Below, in pieces: positions 39,401 to 53,499 of a stretch of DNA of 64,000 nt. Location of the stretch: contig CALSEQ010000033.1 in the NCBI GenBank assembly GCA_943735955.1, forward strand, positions 1 to 64,000. The letters run 5' to 3'. The notes under the pieces are model-generated. The model was not told where the DNA came from. It saw nothing but the letters and a program-made list of their open reading frames with translations, and made no database searches. The position numbers were made by a program, and so were the translations under genes. Source of the stretch: Piscicola geometra (taxonomy: Eukaryota; Annelida; Clitellata; Hirudinida; Piscicolidae). The stretch's first letter is position 1, and each line of letters starts with the position of its first letter.

Positions 39401-42400
39401 GCACCACCTGGCACCACTTGCACCACTTTGCACCACTTTGCACCACCTGGCACCACTTTGCACCACCTGGCACCACTTTGCACCACCTGGCACCACCTGG
39501 CACCACTTTGCACCACCTGGCACCACTTTGCACCACTTTGCACCACTTGCACCACTTTGCACCACCTGGCACCACCTGGAACCACTTTGCACCACCTGGC
39601 ATCACCTGGCACCACCTGGCACCACTTGCACCACTTTGCACCACTTTGCACCACCTGGCACCACCTGGCACCACTTTGCCCCACTTTGCACCACTTGCAC
39701 CACTTTGCACCACCTGGCACCACTTTGCACCACTTTGCACCACCTGGCACCACTTGCACCACTTTGCACCACCTGGCACCACTTGCACCACTTTGCACCA
39801 CCTGGCACCACTTTGCATCACCAGGCACCACCTGGCTCCACTTGCACCACCTGGCACCACCTGGCACCACTTGCACCACTTTGCACCACCTTGCACCACC
39901 TGGCACCACCTGGCACCACTTGCACCACTTTGCACCACTTTGCACCACCTGGCACCACCCGGCACCACTTTGCACCACTTTGCACCACCTGGCACCACTT
40001 TGCACCACTTTGCACCACCTGGCACCACTTTGCACTACTTTGCACCACCTGGCACCACTTTGCGCCACCTGGCACCACCTGGCACCACTTGCACCACTTT
40101 GCACTACTTTGCACCACCTGGCACCACTTTGCACCACTTTGCACCACCTGGCACCACTTGCACCACTTTGCACCACCTGGCACCACTTGCATCACCAGGC
40201 ACCACCTGGCACCACTTACACTACCTGGCACCACTTGCACCACTTTGCACCACCTGGCACCACTTGCACCACTTTGCACCACCTGGCACTACTTTGCACC
40301 ACTTTGCACCACCTGGCACCACTTTGCACCACCTGGCACCACTCGCACCACTTTGCACCACTTTGCACCACTTTGCACCACCTGGCACCACTTTGCACCA
40401 CCTGGCACCACCTGGCACCACTTTGCACCACCTGGCACCACTTGCACCACTTGCACCACTTTGCACCACCTGGCACCACTTTGCACCACTTTGCACCACC
40501 TGGCACCACTTTGCACCACCTGGCACCACTTTGCATCACCAGGCACCCCCTGGCACCACTTGCACCACCTGGCACCACCTGGCACCACTTGCACCACTTT
40601 GCACCACCTTGCACCACCTGGCACCACTTGCACCACTTTGCACCACTTTGCACCACTTTGCACCACCTGGCACCACTTTGCACCACCTGGCACCACCTGG
40701 CACCACTTTGCACCACTTTGCACCACCTGGCACCACCTGGCACCACTTGCACCACTTTGCACCACTTTGCACCACCTGGCACCACTTTGCACCACCTGGC
40801 ACCACTTTGCACCACCTGGCACCACCTGGCACCACTTTGCACCACTTTGCACCACCTGGCACCACTTTGCACCACTTTGCACCACTTGCACCACTTTGCA
40901 CCACCTGGCACCACCTGGAACCACTTTGCACCACCTGGCATCACCTGGCACCACCTGGCACCACCTGGCACCACTTTGCACCACTTTGCACCACCTGGCA
41001 CCACTTTGCACCACTTTGCACCACTTGCACCACTTTGCACCACCTGGCACCACCTGGAACCACTTTGCACCACCTGGCACCACCTGGCACCACCTGGCAC
41101 CACTTGCACCACTTTGCACCACCTTGCACCACTTTGCACCACCTGGCACCACTTTGCACCACCTGGCACCACTTTGCACCACTTTGCACCACCTGGCACC
41201 ACTTTGCACCACTTTGCACCATCTGGCACCACTTGCACCACTTGCACCACTTTGCACCACCTGGCACCACCTGGCACCACCTGGCACCACCTGGCACCAC
41301 CTGGCACCACTTGCACCACTTTGCACCACTTTGCACCACTTTGCACCACCTGGCACCACTTTGCACCACCTGGCACCACCTGGCACTACTTTGCACCACT
41401 TTGCACCACCTGGCACCACCTGGCACCACTTGCACCACTTTGCACCACTTTGCACCACCTGGCACCACTTTGCACCACCTGGCACCACTTTGCACCACCT
41501 GGCACCACCTGGCACCACTTTGCACCACTTTGCACCACCTGGCACCACTTTGCACCACTTTGCACCACTTGCACCACTTTGCACCACCTGGCACCACCTG
41601 GAACCACTTTGCACCACCTGGCATCACCTGGCACCACCTGGCACCACTTGCACCACTTTGCACCACTTTGCACCACCTGGCACCACCTGGCACCACTTTG
41701 CCCCACTTTGCACCACTTGCACCACTTTGCACCACCTGGCACCACTTTGCACCACTTTGCACCACCTGGCACCACTTGCACCACTTTGCACCACCTGGCA
41801 CCACTTGCACCACTTTGCACCACCTGGCACCACTTTGCATCACCAGGCACCACCTGGCACCACTTGCACCACCTGGCACCACCTGGCACCACTTGCACCA
41901 CTTTGCACCACCTTGCACCACCTGGCACCACTTGCACCACTTTGCACCACTTTGCACCACCTGGCACCACCCGGCACCACTTTGCACCACTTTGCACCAC
42001 CTGGCACCACTTGCACCACTTTGCACCACCTGGCACCACTTGCACCACTTTGCACCACCTGGCACCACTTTGCATCACCAGGCACCACCTGGCACCACTT
42101 GCACCACCTGGCACCACCTGGCACCACTTGCACCACTTTGCACCACCTTGCACCACCTGGCACCACCTGGCACCACTTGCACCACTTTGCACCACTTTGC
42201 ACCACCTGGCACCACCCGGCACCACTTTGCACCACCTGGCACCACTTTGCACCACTTTGCACCACCTGGCACCACCTGGCACCACTTGCACCACTTTGCA
42301 CCACCTGGCACCACTTTGCACTACTTTGCACCACCTGGCACCATTTTGCACCACCTGGCACCACCTGGCACCAATTGCACCACTTTGCACTACTTTGCAC

Positions 42401-44317
42401 CACCTGGCACCACTTTGCACCACCTGGCACCACTTGCACCACTTTGCACCACCTGGCACCACTTGCATCACCAGGCACCACCTGGCACCACTTACACTAC
42501 CTGGCACCACTTGCACCACTTTGCACCACCTGGAACCACTTGCACCACTTTGCACCACCTGGCACCACTTGCACCACTTTGCACCACTTTGCAATACCTG
42601 GCACCACTTTGCACCACCTGGCACCACCTGGCACCACTCGCACCACTTTGCACCACTTTGCACCACTTTGCACCACCTGGCACCACTTTGCACCACTTTG
42701 CACCACCTGGCACCACTTGCACCACTTTGCACCACCTGGCACCACTTGCACCACTTTGCACCACTTTGCAATACCTGGCACCACTTTGCACCACCTGGCA
42801 CCACCTGGCACCACTTGCACCACTTTGCACCACTTTGCACCACCTGGCACCACCCGGCACCACTTTGCACCACCTGGCACCACTTTGCACCACTTTGCAC
42901 CACCTGGCACCACCTGGCACCACTTGCACCACTTTGCACCACCTGGCACCACTTTGCACTACTTTGCACCACCTGGCACCATTTTGCACCACCTGGCACC
43001 ACCTGGCACCAATTGCACCACTTTGCACTACTTTGCACCACCTGGCACCACTTTGCACCACCTGGCACCACTTGCACCACTTTGCACCACCTGGCACCAC
43101 TTGCATCACCAGGCACCACCTGGCACCACTTGCACCACTTTGCACCACCTGGCACCACTTGCACCACTTTGCACCACCTGGCACCACTTGCACCACTTTG
43201 CACCACTTTGCAATACCTGGCACCACTTTGCACCACCTGGCACCACCTGGCACCACTCGCACCACTTTGCACCACTTTGCACCACTTTGCACCACCTGGC
43301 ACCACTTTGCACCACCTGGCACCACTTTGCACCACCTGGCACCACTTGCACCACTTTGCACCACCTGGCACCACTTTGCACCACTTTGCACCACCTGGCA
43401 CCACTTTGCACCACTTTGCACCACCTGGCACCACTTTGCATCACCAGGCACCACCTGGCACCACTTGCACCACCTGGCACTACCTGGCACCACTTGCACC
43501 ACTTTGCACCACCTTGCACCACCTGGCACCACCTGGCACCACTTGCACCACTTTGCACCACCTTGCACCACCTGGCACCACCTGGCACCACTTGCACCAC
43601 TTTGCACCACTTTGCACCATCTGGCACCACCCGGCACCACTTTGCACCACTTTGCACCACCTGGCACCACTTTGCACCACTTTGCACCACCTGGCACCAC
43701 CTGGCACCACTTGCACCACTTTGCACCACCTGGCACCACTTTGCACTACTTTGCACCACCTGGCACCACTTTGCACCACCTGGCACCACCTGGCACCACT
43801 TGCACCACTTTGCACTACTTTGCACCACCTGGCACCACTTTGCACCACCTGGCACCACTTGCACCACTTTGCACCACCTGGCACCACTTGCATCACCAGG
43901 CACCACCTGGCACCACTTACACTACCTGGCACCACTTGCACCACTTTGCACCACCTGGCACCACTTGCACCACTTTGCACCACCTGGCACCACTTGCACC
44001 ACTTTGCACCACTTTGCACCACCTGGCACCACTTTGCACCACCTGGCACCACCTGGCACCACTTTGCACCACCTGGCACCACTTGCACCACTTTGCACCA
44101 CCTGGCACCACTTTGCACCACTTTGCACCACCTGGCACCACTTTGCACCACTTTGCACCACCTGGCACCACTTTGCATCACCAGGCACCACCTGGCACCA
44201 CTTGCACCACCTGGCACCACATGGCACCCTTTGCACCACTTTGCACCACCTTGCACCACCTGGCACCACCTGGCACCACTTGCACCACTTTGCACCACTT
44301 TGCACCACTTTGCACCA
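39400..44317. repeat. S3 block within superrepeat copy 1
   Basis: This block is marked by CATCACCAGGCACC followed by CTTACACTACC (starting at 40,215, 42,491 and 43,916). Other markers are GCCCCAC (near 39,679 and 41,700), CCCGGCACC and ACTCGCACC. Its counterpart in copy 2 is about 51,250-55,790. Copy 2 lacks about 227 bp corresponding to roughly 41,549-41,775. It retains 19 bp that this copy has lost near 43,128. Confidence 0.82.
42000..43200. repeat. 638-bp local duplication marked by CAATTG, copy 1
   Basis: The rare variant CACCAATTGCACC occurs at 42,372 and again at 43,010 (CAATTG starts), 638 bp apart. The flanking unit strings are alike, including GCACCATTTTGC and GCAATACC. The pair is carried into superrepeat copy 2 at 53,826 and 54,464 with the same 638-bp spacing, so this duplication predates the superrepeat duplication. 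Confidence 0.8.
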
Positions 44318-45108
44318 CTTTGCACCACCTGGCACCACTTGCACCACTTTGCACCACCTGGCACCACTTGCACCACTTTGCACCACCTGGCACCACTTTG
44401 CATCACCAGGTACCACCTGGCACCACTTGCACCACCTGGCACCACCTGGCACCACTTGCACCACTTTGCACCACCTTGCACCACCTGGCACCACTTGCAC
44501 CACTTTGCACCACTTTGCACCACCTGGCACCACTTGCACCACTTTGCACCACCTGGCACCACTTGCACCACTTTGCACCACTTTGCACCACCTGGCACTA
44601 CCTGGCACCACTTTGCACCACTTTGCACCACCTGGCACCACTTTGCACCACTTTGCACCACCTGGCACCACCTGGCACCACTTGCACCACTTCGCACCAC
44701 TTTGCACCACCTGGCACCACTTTGCACCACCTGGCACCACTTTGCACCACTTTGCACCACCTGGCACCACCTGGCACCACTTGCACCACTTTGCAATACC
44801 TGGCACCACTTTGCATCACCTGGCACCACTTTGCACCACCTGGCACCACTTTGCACCACCTGGCACCACTTTGCACCACCTAGCACCACCTGGCACCACT
44901 TTGCACCACTTTGCACCACCTGGCACCACCTGGCACCACTTGCACCACTTCGCACCACTTTGCACCACCTGGCACCACTTTGCACCACCTGGCACCACTT
45001 TGCACCACTTTGCACCACCTGGCACCACTTTGCACCACCTGGCACCACCTGGCACCACTTTGCACCACTTTGCACCACTTTGCACCACTTTGCACCACCT
45101 GGCACCAC

Positions 45109-45225
45109 CTGAGACCACTTGCACCACTTTGCACCACCTGGCACCACCTGGCACCACTTTGCACCACCTGGCACCACCTGGCACCACTTTGCACCACCTG
45201 GCACCACCTGGCACCACTTGCACCA
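45109..45225. other. Superrepeat junction with CTGAGACC variant
   Basis: The unit CTGAGACC at 45,109-45,116 is the only one of its kind I found. It sits where the homologous HORs have CTGCCACC, so two adjacent bases differ. From 45,118 the sequence follows 32,205 onward, while the left side follows the S1 HOR near 4.2 or 12.6 kb. Bases 45,118 to about 45,225 match both parents. The exchange point therefore lies within roughly 107 bp of shared sequence, as expected for homologous unequal exchange. It marks the boundary between superrepeat copies. Confidence 0.7.
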
Positions 45226-48200
45226 CCTGGCACCACCTGGCACCACTTGCACCACTTTGCACCACCTTGCACCACCTGGCACCACCTGGCACCACTTGCA
45301 CCACTTTGCACCACTTTGCACCACCTGGCACCACTTTGCACCACTTTGCACCACCTGGCACCACTTTGCACCACTTTGCACCACCTGGCACCACCTGGCA
45401 CCACTTGCACCACTTTGCAATACCTGGCACCACTTTGCACCACCTGGCACCACTTTGCACCACCTGGCACCACTTTGCACCACCTGGCACCACCTGGCAC
45501 CACTTGCACCACTTTGCACCACTTTGCACCACCTGGCACTACCTGGCACCACTTTGCACCACCTGGCACCACTTTGCACCACCAGGTACCACCTGGCACC
45601 ACTTGCACCACCTGGCACCACCTGGCACCACTTGCACTACTTTGCACCACCTTGCACCACCTGGCACCACCTGGCACCACTTGCACCACTTTGCACCACT
45701 TTGCACCACCTGGCACCACTTTGCACCACTTTGCACCACTTTGCACCACCTGGCACCACCTGGCACCACTTTGCACCACCTGGCACCACCTGGCACCACT
45801 TTGCACCACCTGGCACCACCTGGCACCACTTGCACCACTTTGCACCACCTGGCACCACCTGGCACCACTTGCACCACTTTGCACCACTTTGCACCACCTG
45901 GCACCACTTGCACCACTTTGCACCACCTGGCACCACTTGCACCACTTTGCACCACCTGGCACCACTTTGCATCACCAGGTACCACCTGGCACCACTTGCA
46001 CCACCTGGCACCACCTGGCACCACTTGCACCACTTTGCACCACCTTGCACCACCTGGCACCACCTGGCACCACTTGCACCACTTTGCACCACTTTGCACC
46101 ACCTGGCACCACTTTGCACCACTTTGCACCACCTGGCACCACTTTGCACCACTTTGCACCACCTGGCACCACTTGCACCACTTTGCAATACCTGGCACCA
46201 CTTTGCACCACCTGGCACCACTTTGCACCACCTGGCACCACTTTGCACCACCTGGCACCACTTTGCACCACTTTGCACCACCTGGCACCACTTTGCACCA
46301 CCTAGCACCACCTGGCACCACTTTGCACCACTTTGCACCACCTGGCACCACCTGGCACCACTTGCACCACTTCGCACCACTTTGCACCACCTGGCACCAC
46401 TTTGCACCACCTGGCACCACTTTGCACCACTTTGCACCACCTGGCACCACTTTGCACCACCTGGCACCACCTGGCACCACTTTGCACCACTTTGCACCAC
46501 TTTGCACCACTTTGCACCACTTTGCACCACTTTGCACCACCTGGCACCACTTGCACCACTTTGCACCACTTTGCAATACCTGGCACCACTTTGCACCACC
46601 TGGCACCACTTTGCACCACTTTGCACCACTTTGCACCACCTGGCACCACTTTGCACCACCTAGCACCACCTGGCACCACTTTGCACCACTTTGCACCACC
46701 TGGCACCACCTGGCACCACCTGGCACCACCTGGCACCACCTGGCACCACTTGCACCACTTCGCACCACTTTGCACCACCTGGCACCACTTTGCACCACCT
46801 GGCACCACTTTGCACCACTTTGCACTACCTGGCACCACCTGGCACCACCTGGCACCACTTTGCACCACTTTGCACCACCTGGCACCACCTGGCACCACCT
46901 GGCACCACTTGCACCACTTTGCACCACCTGGCACCACTTTGCACCACCTGGCACCACCTGGCACCACTTGCACCACTTTGCACCACTTTGCACTACCCGG
47001 CACTACCTGGCACCACTTTGCACCACCTGGCACCACTTGCACCACTTTGCACCACCTGGCACCACTTTGCACCACCAGGTACCACCTGGCACCACTTGCA
47101 CCACCTGGCACCACCTGGCACCACTTGCACCACTTTGCACCACCTTGCACCACCTGGCACCACCTGGCACCACTTGCACCACTTTGCACCACTTTGCACC
47201 ACCTGGCACCACTTTGCACCACTTTGCACCACTTTGCACCACTTTGCACCACCTGGCACCACTTGCACCCCTTTGCACCACCTGGTACCACCTGGCACCA
47301 CCTGGCACCACTTGCACCACTTTGCACCACTTTGCACCACCTGGCACTACCTGGCACCACTTTGCACCACCTGGCACCACTTGCACCACTTTGCACCACC
47401 TGGCACCACTTTGCACCACTTTGCACCACCTGGCACCACTTGCACCACTTTGCACCACCTGGCACCACTTGCACCACTTTGCACCACCTGGCACCACTTT
47501 GCATCACCAGGTACCACCTGGCACCACTTGCACCACCTGGCACCACCTGGCACCACTTGCACCACTTTGCACCACCTTGCACCACCTGGCACCACCTGGC
47601 ACCACTTGCACCACTTTGCACCACTTTGCACCACCTGGCACCACTTTGCACCACTTTGCACCACTTTGCACCACCTGGCACCACCTGGCACCACTTTGCA
47701 CCACCTGGCACCACCTGGCACCACTTTGCACCACCTGGCACCACCTGGCACCACTTGCACCACTTTGCACCACCTGGCACCACCTGGCACCACTTGCACC
47801 ACTTTGCACCACTTTGCACCACCTGGCACCACTTGCACCACTTTGCACCACTTTGCACCACCTGGCACTACCTGGCACCACTTTGCACCACCTGGCACCA
47901 CTTTGCACCACCAGGTACCACCTGGCACCACTTGCACCACCTGGCACCACCTGGCACCACTTGCACTACTTTGCACCACCTTGCACCACCTGGCACCACC
48001 TGGCACCACTTGCACCACTTTGCACCACTTTGCACCACCTGGCACCACTTTGCACCACTTTGCACCACTTTGCACCACTTTGCACCACCTGGCACCACCT
48101 GGCACCACTTGCACCACTTTGCACCACCTGGCACCACCTGGCACCACTTTGCACCACCTGGCACCACTTTGCACCACTTTGCACCACCTGGCACCACTTG

Positions 48201-48849
48201 CACCACTTTGCACCACCTGGCACTACTTGCACCACTTTGCACCACCTGGCACCACTTTGCATCACCAGGTACCACCTGGCACCACTTGCACCACCTGGCA
48301 CCACCTGGCACCACTTGCACCACTTCGCACCACTTTGCACCACCTGGCACCACTTTGCACCACCTGGCACCATTTTGCACCACTTTGCACCACCTGGCAC
48401 CACTTTGCACCACTTTGCACCACCTGGCACCACTTTGCACCACTTTGCACCACCTGGCACCACTTGCACCACTTCGCACCACTTTGCAATACCTGGCACC
48501 ACTTTGCACCACCTGGCACCACTTTGCACCACTTTGCACCACTTTGCACCACCTGGCACCACTTTGCACCACCTAGCACCACCTGGCACCACTTTGCACC
48601 ACTTTGCACCACCTGGCACCACCTGGCACCACCTGGCACCACCTGGCACCATTTGCACCACTTCGCACCACTTTGCACCACCTGGCACCACTTTGCACCA
48701 CCTGGCACCACTTTGCACCACTTTGCACCACCTGGCACCACCTGGCACCACCTGGCACCACTTTGCACCACTTTGCACCACCTGGCACCACCTGGCACCA
48801 CTTGCACCACTTTGCACCACCTGGCACCACTTGCACCACTTTGCACCAC

Positions 48850-50530
48850 CTGGTACCACTTTCACCACTTTGCACCACCTGGCACCACTTTGCATCACCA
48901 GGCACCACCTGGCACCACTTGCACCACCTGGCACCACCTGGCACCACTTGCACCACTTTGCACCACCTCGCACCACTTTGCACCACCTGGCACCACTTTG
49001 CACCACCTGGCACCACTTTGCACCACTTTGCACCACCTGGCACCACTTTGCACCACTTTGCACCACTTTGCACCACCTGGCACCACTTGCACCACTTGCA
49101 CCACTTTGCACCACCTGGCACCACCTGGCACCACCTGGCACCACCTGGCACCACCTGGCACCACTTGCACCACTTTGCACCACTTTGCACCACTTTGCAC
49201 CACCTGGCACCACTTTGCACCACCTAACACCACTTGGCACCACTTTGCACCACTTTGCACCACCTGGCACCACTTTGCACCACCTGGCACCACTTGCACC
49301 ACCTGGCACCACCTGGCACCACTTGCACCACTTTGCACCACCTTGCACCACTTTGCACCACCTGGCACCACTTTGCACCACCTGGCACCACTTTGCACCA
49401 CTTTGCACCACCTGGCACCACTTTGCACCACTTTGCACCACTTTGCACCACCTGGCACCACTTGCACCACTTGCACCACTTTGCACCACCTGGCACCACC
49501 TGGCACCACCTGGCACCACCTGGCACCACCTGGCACCACTTGCACCACTTTGCACCACTTTGCACCACTTTGCACCACCTGGCACCACTTTGCACCACCT
49601 AACACCACTTGGCACCACTTTGCACCACTTTGCACCACCTGGCACCACTTTGCACCACCTGGCACCACTTTGCACCACCTGGCACCACCTGGCACCACTT
49701 TGCACTACCTGGCACCACTTTGCACCACTTTGCACCACTTGCACCACTTTGCACCACTGGCACCACCTGGAACCACTTTGCACCACCTGGCATCACCTGG
49801 CACCACCTGGCACCACTTGCACCACTTTGCACCACTTTGCACCACCTGGCACCACCTGGCACCACTTTGCACCACCTGGCACCACTTTGCACCACTTTGC
49901 ACCACCTGGCACCACTTGCACCACTTTGCACCACCTGGTACCACTTTCACCACTTTGCACCACCTGGCACCACTTTGCATCACCAGGCACCACCTGGCAC
50001 CACTTGCACCACCTGGCACCACCTGGCACCACTTGCACCACTTTGCACCACCTTGCACCACTTTGCACCACCTGGCACCACTTTGCACCACCTGGCACCA
50101 CTTTGCACCACTTTGCACCACCTGGCACCACTTTGCACCACTTTGCACCACTTTGCACCACCTGGCACCACTTGCACCACTTGCACCACTTTGCACCACC
50201 TGGCACCACCTGGCACCACCTGGCACCACCTGGCACCACCTGGCACCACTTGCACCACTTTGCACCACTTTGCACCACCTGGCACCACTTTGCACCACCT
50301 AACACCACTTGGCACCACTTTGCACCACTTTGCACCACCTGGCACCACTTTGCACCACTTTGCACCACTTTGCACCACCTGGCACCACTTGCACCACTTG
50401 CACCACTTTGCACCACCTGGCACCACCTGGCACCACCTGGCACCACCTGGCACCACCTGGCACCACTTGCACCACTTTGCACCACTTTGCACCACTTTGC
50501 ACCACCTGGCACCACTTTGCACCACCTAAC
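48850..50530. repeat. S2 block within superrepeat copy 2
   Basis: The CCTAACACCACTTGG units have TAA at 49,225, 49,600, 50,300 and 50,527. Spacings are 375, 700 and 227 bp. In copy 1 the same intervals are 375, 704 and 227 bp, the excess being four of the extra single bases there. All units compared here are the usual 9 or 10 bp, which makes this copy the better reference for the S2 subrepeat. Confidence 0.8.
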
Positions 50531-53499
50531 ACCACTTGGAACCACTTTGCACCACTTTGCACCACCTGGCACCACCTGGCACCACCTGGCACCACTTGCA
50601 CCACTTTGCACCACTTTGCACCACCTGGCACCACCTGGCACCACTTTGCACCACCTGGCACCACCTGGCACCACTTTGCACCACCTGGCACCACTTTGCA
50701 CCACTTTGCACCACTTGCACCACTTTGCACCACCTGGCACCACCTGGAACCACTTTGCACCACCTGGCATCACCTGGCACCACCTGGCACCACTTGCACC
50801 ACTTTGCACCACTTTGCACCACCTGGCACCACCTGGCACCACTTTGCCCCACTTTGCACCACTTGCACCACTTTGCACCACCTGGCACCACTTTGCACCA
50901 CTTTGCACCACCTGGCACCACTTGCACCACTTTGCACCACCTGGCACCACTTGCACCACTTTGCACCACCTGGCACCACTTTGCATCACCAGGCACCACC
51001 TGGCACCACTTGCACCACCTGGCACCACCTGGCACCACTTGCACCACTTTGCACCACCTTGCACCACCTGGCACCACCTGGCACCACTTGCACCACTTTG
51101 CACCACTTTGCACCACCTGGCACCACCCGGCACCACTTTGCACCACTTTGCACCACCTGGCACCACTTTGCACCACTTTGCACCACCTGGCACCACTTTG
51201 CACTACTTTGCACCACCTGGCACCACTTTGCACCACCTGGCACCACCTGGAACCACTTTGCACCACCTGGCATCACCTGGCACCACCTGGCACCACCTGG
51301 CACCACTTGCACCACTTTGCACCACTTTGCACCACCTGGCACCACCTGGCACCACTTTGCCCCACTTTGCACCACTTGCACCACTTTGCACCACCTGGCA
51401 CCACTTTGCACCACTTTGCACCACCTGGCACCACTTGCACCACTTTGCACCACCTGGCACCACTTGCACCACTTTGCACCACCTGGCACCACTTTGCATC
51501 ACCAGGCACCACCTGGCTCCACTTGCACCACCTGGCACCACCTGGCACCACTTGCACCACTTTGCACCACCTTGCACCACCTGGCACCACCTGGCACCAC
51601 TTGCACCACTTTGCACCACTTTGCACCACCTGGCACCACCCGGCACCACTTTGCACCACTTTGCACCACCTGGCACCACTTTGCACCACTTTGCACCACC
51701 TGGCACCACTTTGCACTACTTTGCACCACCTGGCACCACTTTGCGCCACCTGGCACCACCTGGCACCACTTGCACCACTTTGCACTACTTTGCACCACCT
51801 GGCACCACTTTGCACCACTTTGCACCACCTGGCACCACTTGCACCACTTTGCACCACCTGGCACCACTTGCATCACCAGGCACCACCTGGCACCACTTAC
51901 ACTACCTGGCACCACTTGCACCACTTTGCACCACCTGGCACCACTTGCACCACTTTGCACCACCTGGCACTACTTTGCACCACTTTGCACCACCTGGCAC
52001 CACTTTGCACCACCTGGCACCACTCGCACCACTTTGCACCACTTTGCACCACTTTGCACCACCTGGCACCACTTTGCACCACCTGGCACCACCTGGCACC
52101 ACTTTGCACCACCTGGCACCACTTGCACCACTTGCACCACTTTGCACCACCTGGCACCACTTTGCACCACTTTGCACCACCTGGCACCACTTTGCACCAC
52201 CTGGCACCACTTTGCATCACCAGGCACCCCCTGGCACCACTTGCACCACCTGGCACCACCTGGCACCACTTGCACCACTTTGCACCACCTTGCACCACCT
52301 GGCACCACTTGCACCACTTTGCACCACTTTGCACCACTTTGCACCACCTGGCACCACTTTGCACCACCTGGCACCACCTGGCACCACTTTGCACCACTTT
52401 GCACCACCTGGCACCACCTGGCACCACTTGCACCACTTTGCACCACTTTGCACCACCTGGCACCACTTTGCACCACCTGGCACCACTTTGCACCACCTGG
52501 CACCACCTGGCACCACTTTGCACCACTTTGCACCACCTGGCACCACTTTGCACCACTTTGCACCACTTGCACCACTTTGCACCACCTGGCACCACCTGGA
52601 ACCACTTTGCACCACCTGGCATCACCTGGCACCACCTGGCACCACCTGGCACCACTTTGCACCACTTTGCACCACCTGGCACCACTTTGCACCACTTTGC
52701 ACCACTTGCACCACTTTGCACCACCTGGCACCACCTGGAACCACTTTGCACCACCTGGCACCACCTGGCACCACCTGGCACCACTTGCACCACTTTGCAC
52801 CACCTTGCACCACTTTGCACCACCTGGCACCACTTTGCACCACCTGGCACCACTTTGCACCACTTTGCACCACCTGGCACCACTTTGCACCACTTTGCAC
52901 CATCTGGCACCACTTGCACCACTTGCACCACTTTGCACCACCTGGCACCACCTGGCACCACCTGGCACCACCTGGCACCACCTGGCACCACTTGCACCAC
53001 TTTGCACCACTTTGCACCACTTTGCACCACCTGGCACCACTTTGCACCACCTGGCACCACCTGGCACTACTTTGCACCACTTTGCACCACCTGGCACCAC
53101 CTGGCACCACTTGCACCACTTTGCACCACTTTGCACCACCTGGCACCACTTTGCACCACCTGGCACCACTTTGCACCACCTGGCACCACCTGGCACCACT
53201 TTGCACCACTTTGCACCACCTGGCACCACTTGCACCACTTTGCACCACCTGGCACCACTTGCACCACTTTGCACCACCTGGCACCACTTTGCATCACCAG
53301 GCACCACCTGGCACCACTTGCACCACCTGGCACCACCTGGCACCACTTGCACCACTTTGCACCACCTTGCACCACCTGGCACCACTTGCACCACTTTGCA
53401 CCACTTTGCACCACCTGGCACCACCCGGCACCACTTTGCACCACTTTGCACCACCTGGCACCACTTGCACCACTTTGCACCACCTGGCACCACTTGCAC

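Larger units (their letters stand above)
32205..45117. repeat. Superrepeat copy 1, 12,912-bp period
   Basis: The largest-scale repeat in the window. It comprises S1 (about 32,205-35,940), S2 (about 35,940-39,400), S3 (about 39,400-44,317) and a short S1 segment (about 44,317-45,117) that resembles 14.7-15.3 kb. It matches copy 2 at +12,912 bp from 32,205 to about 35,940 (GGTACC 33,066 to 45,978). The offset then falls to 12,906 bp by 37.86 kb through six single-base insertions in this copy. It is 11,681 bp from 39.57 kb, 11,454 bp from about 41.78 kb and 11,473 bp from about 43.13 kb. A G-to-A change at 32,801 creates ACCTGACACC, which copy 2 lacks. Confidence 0.85.
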
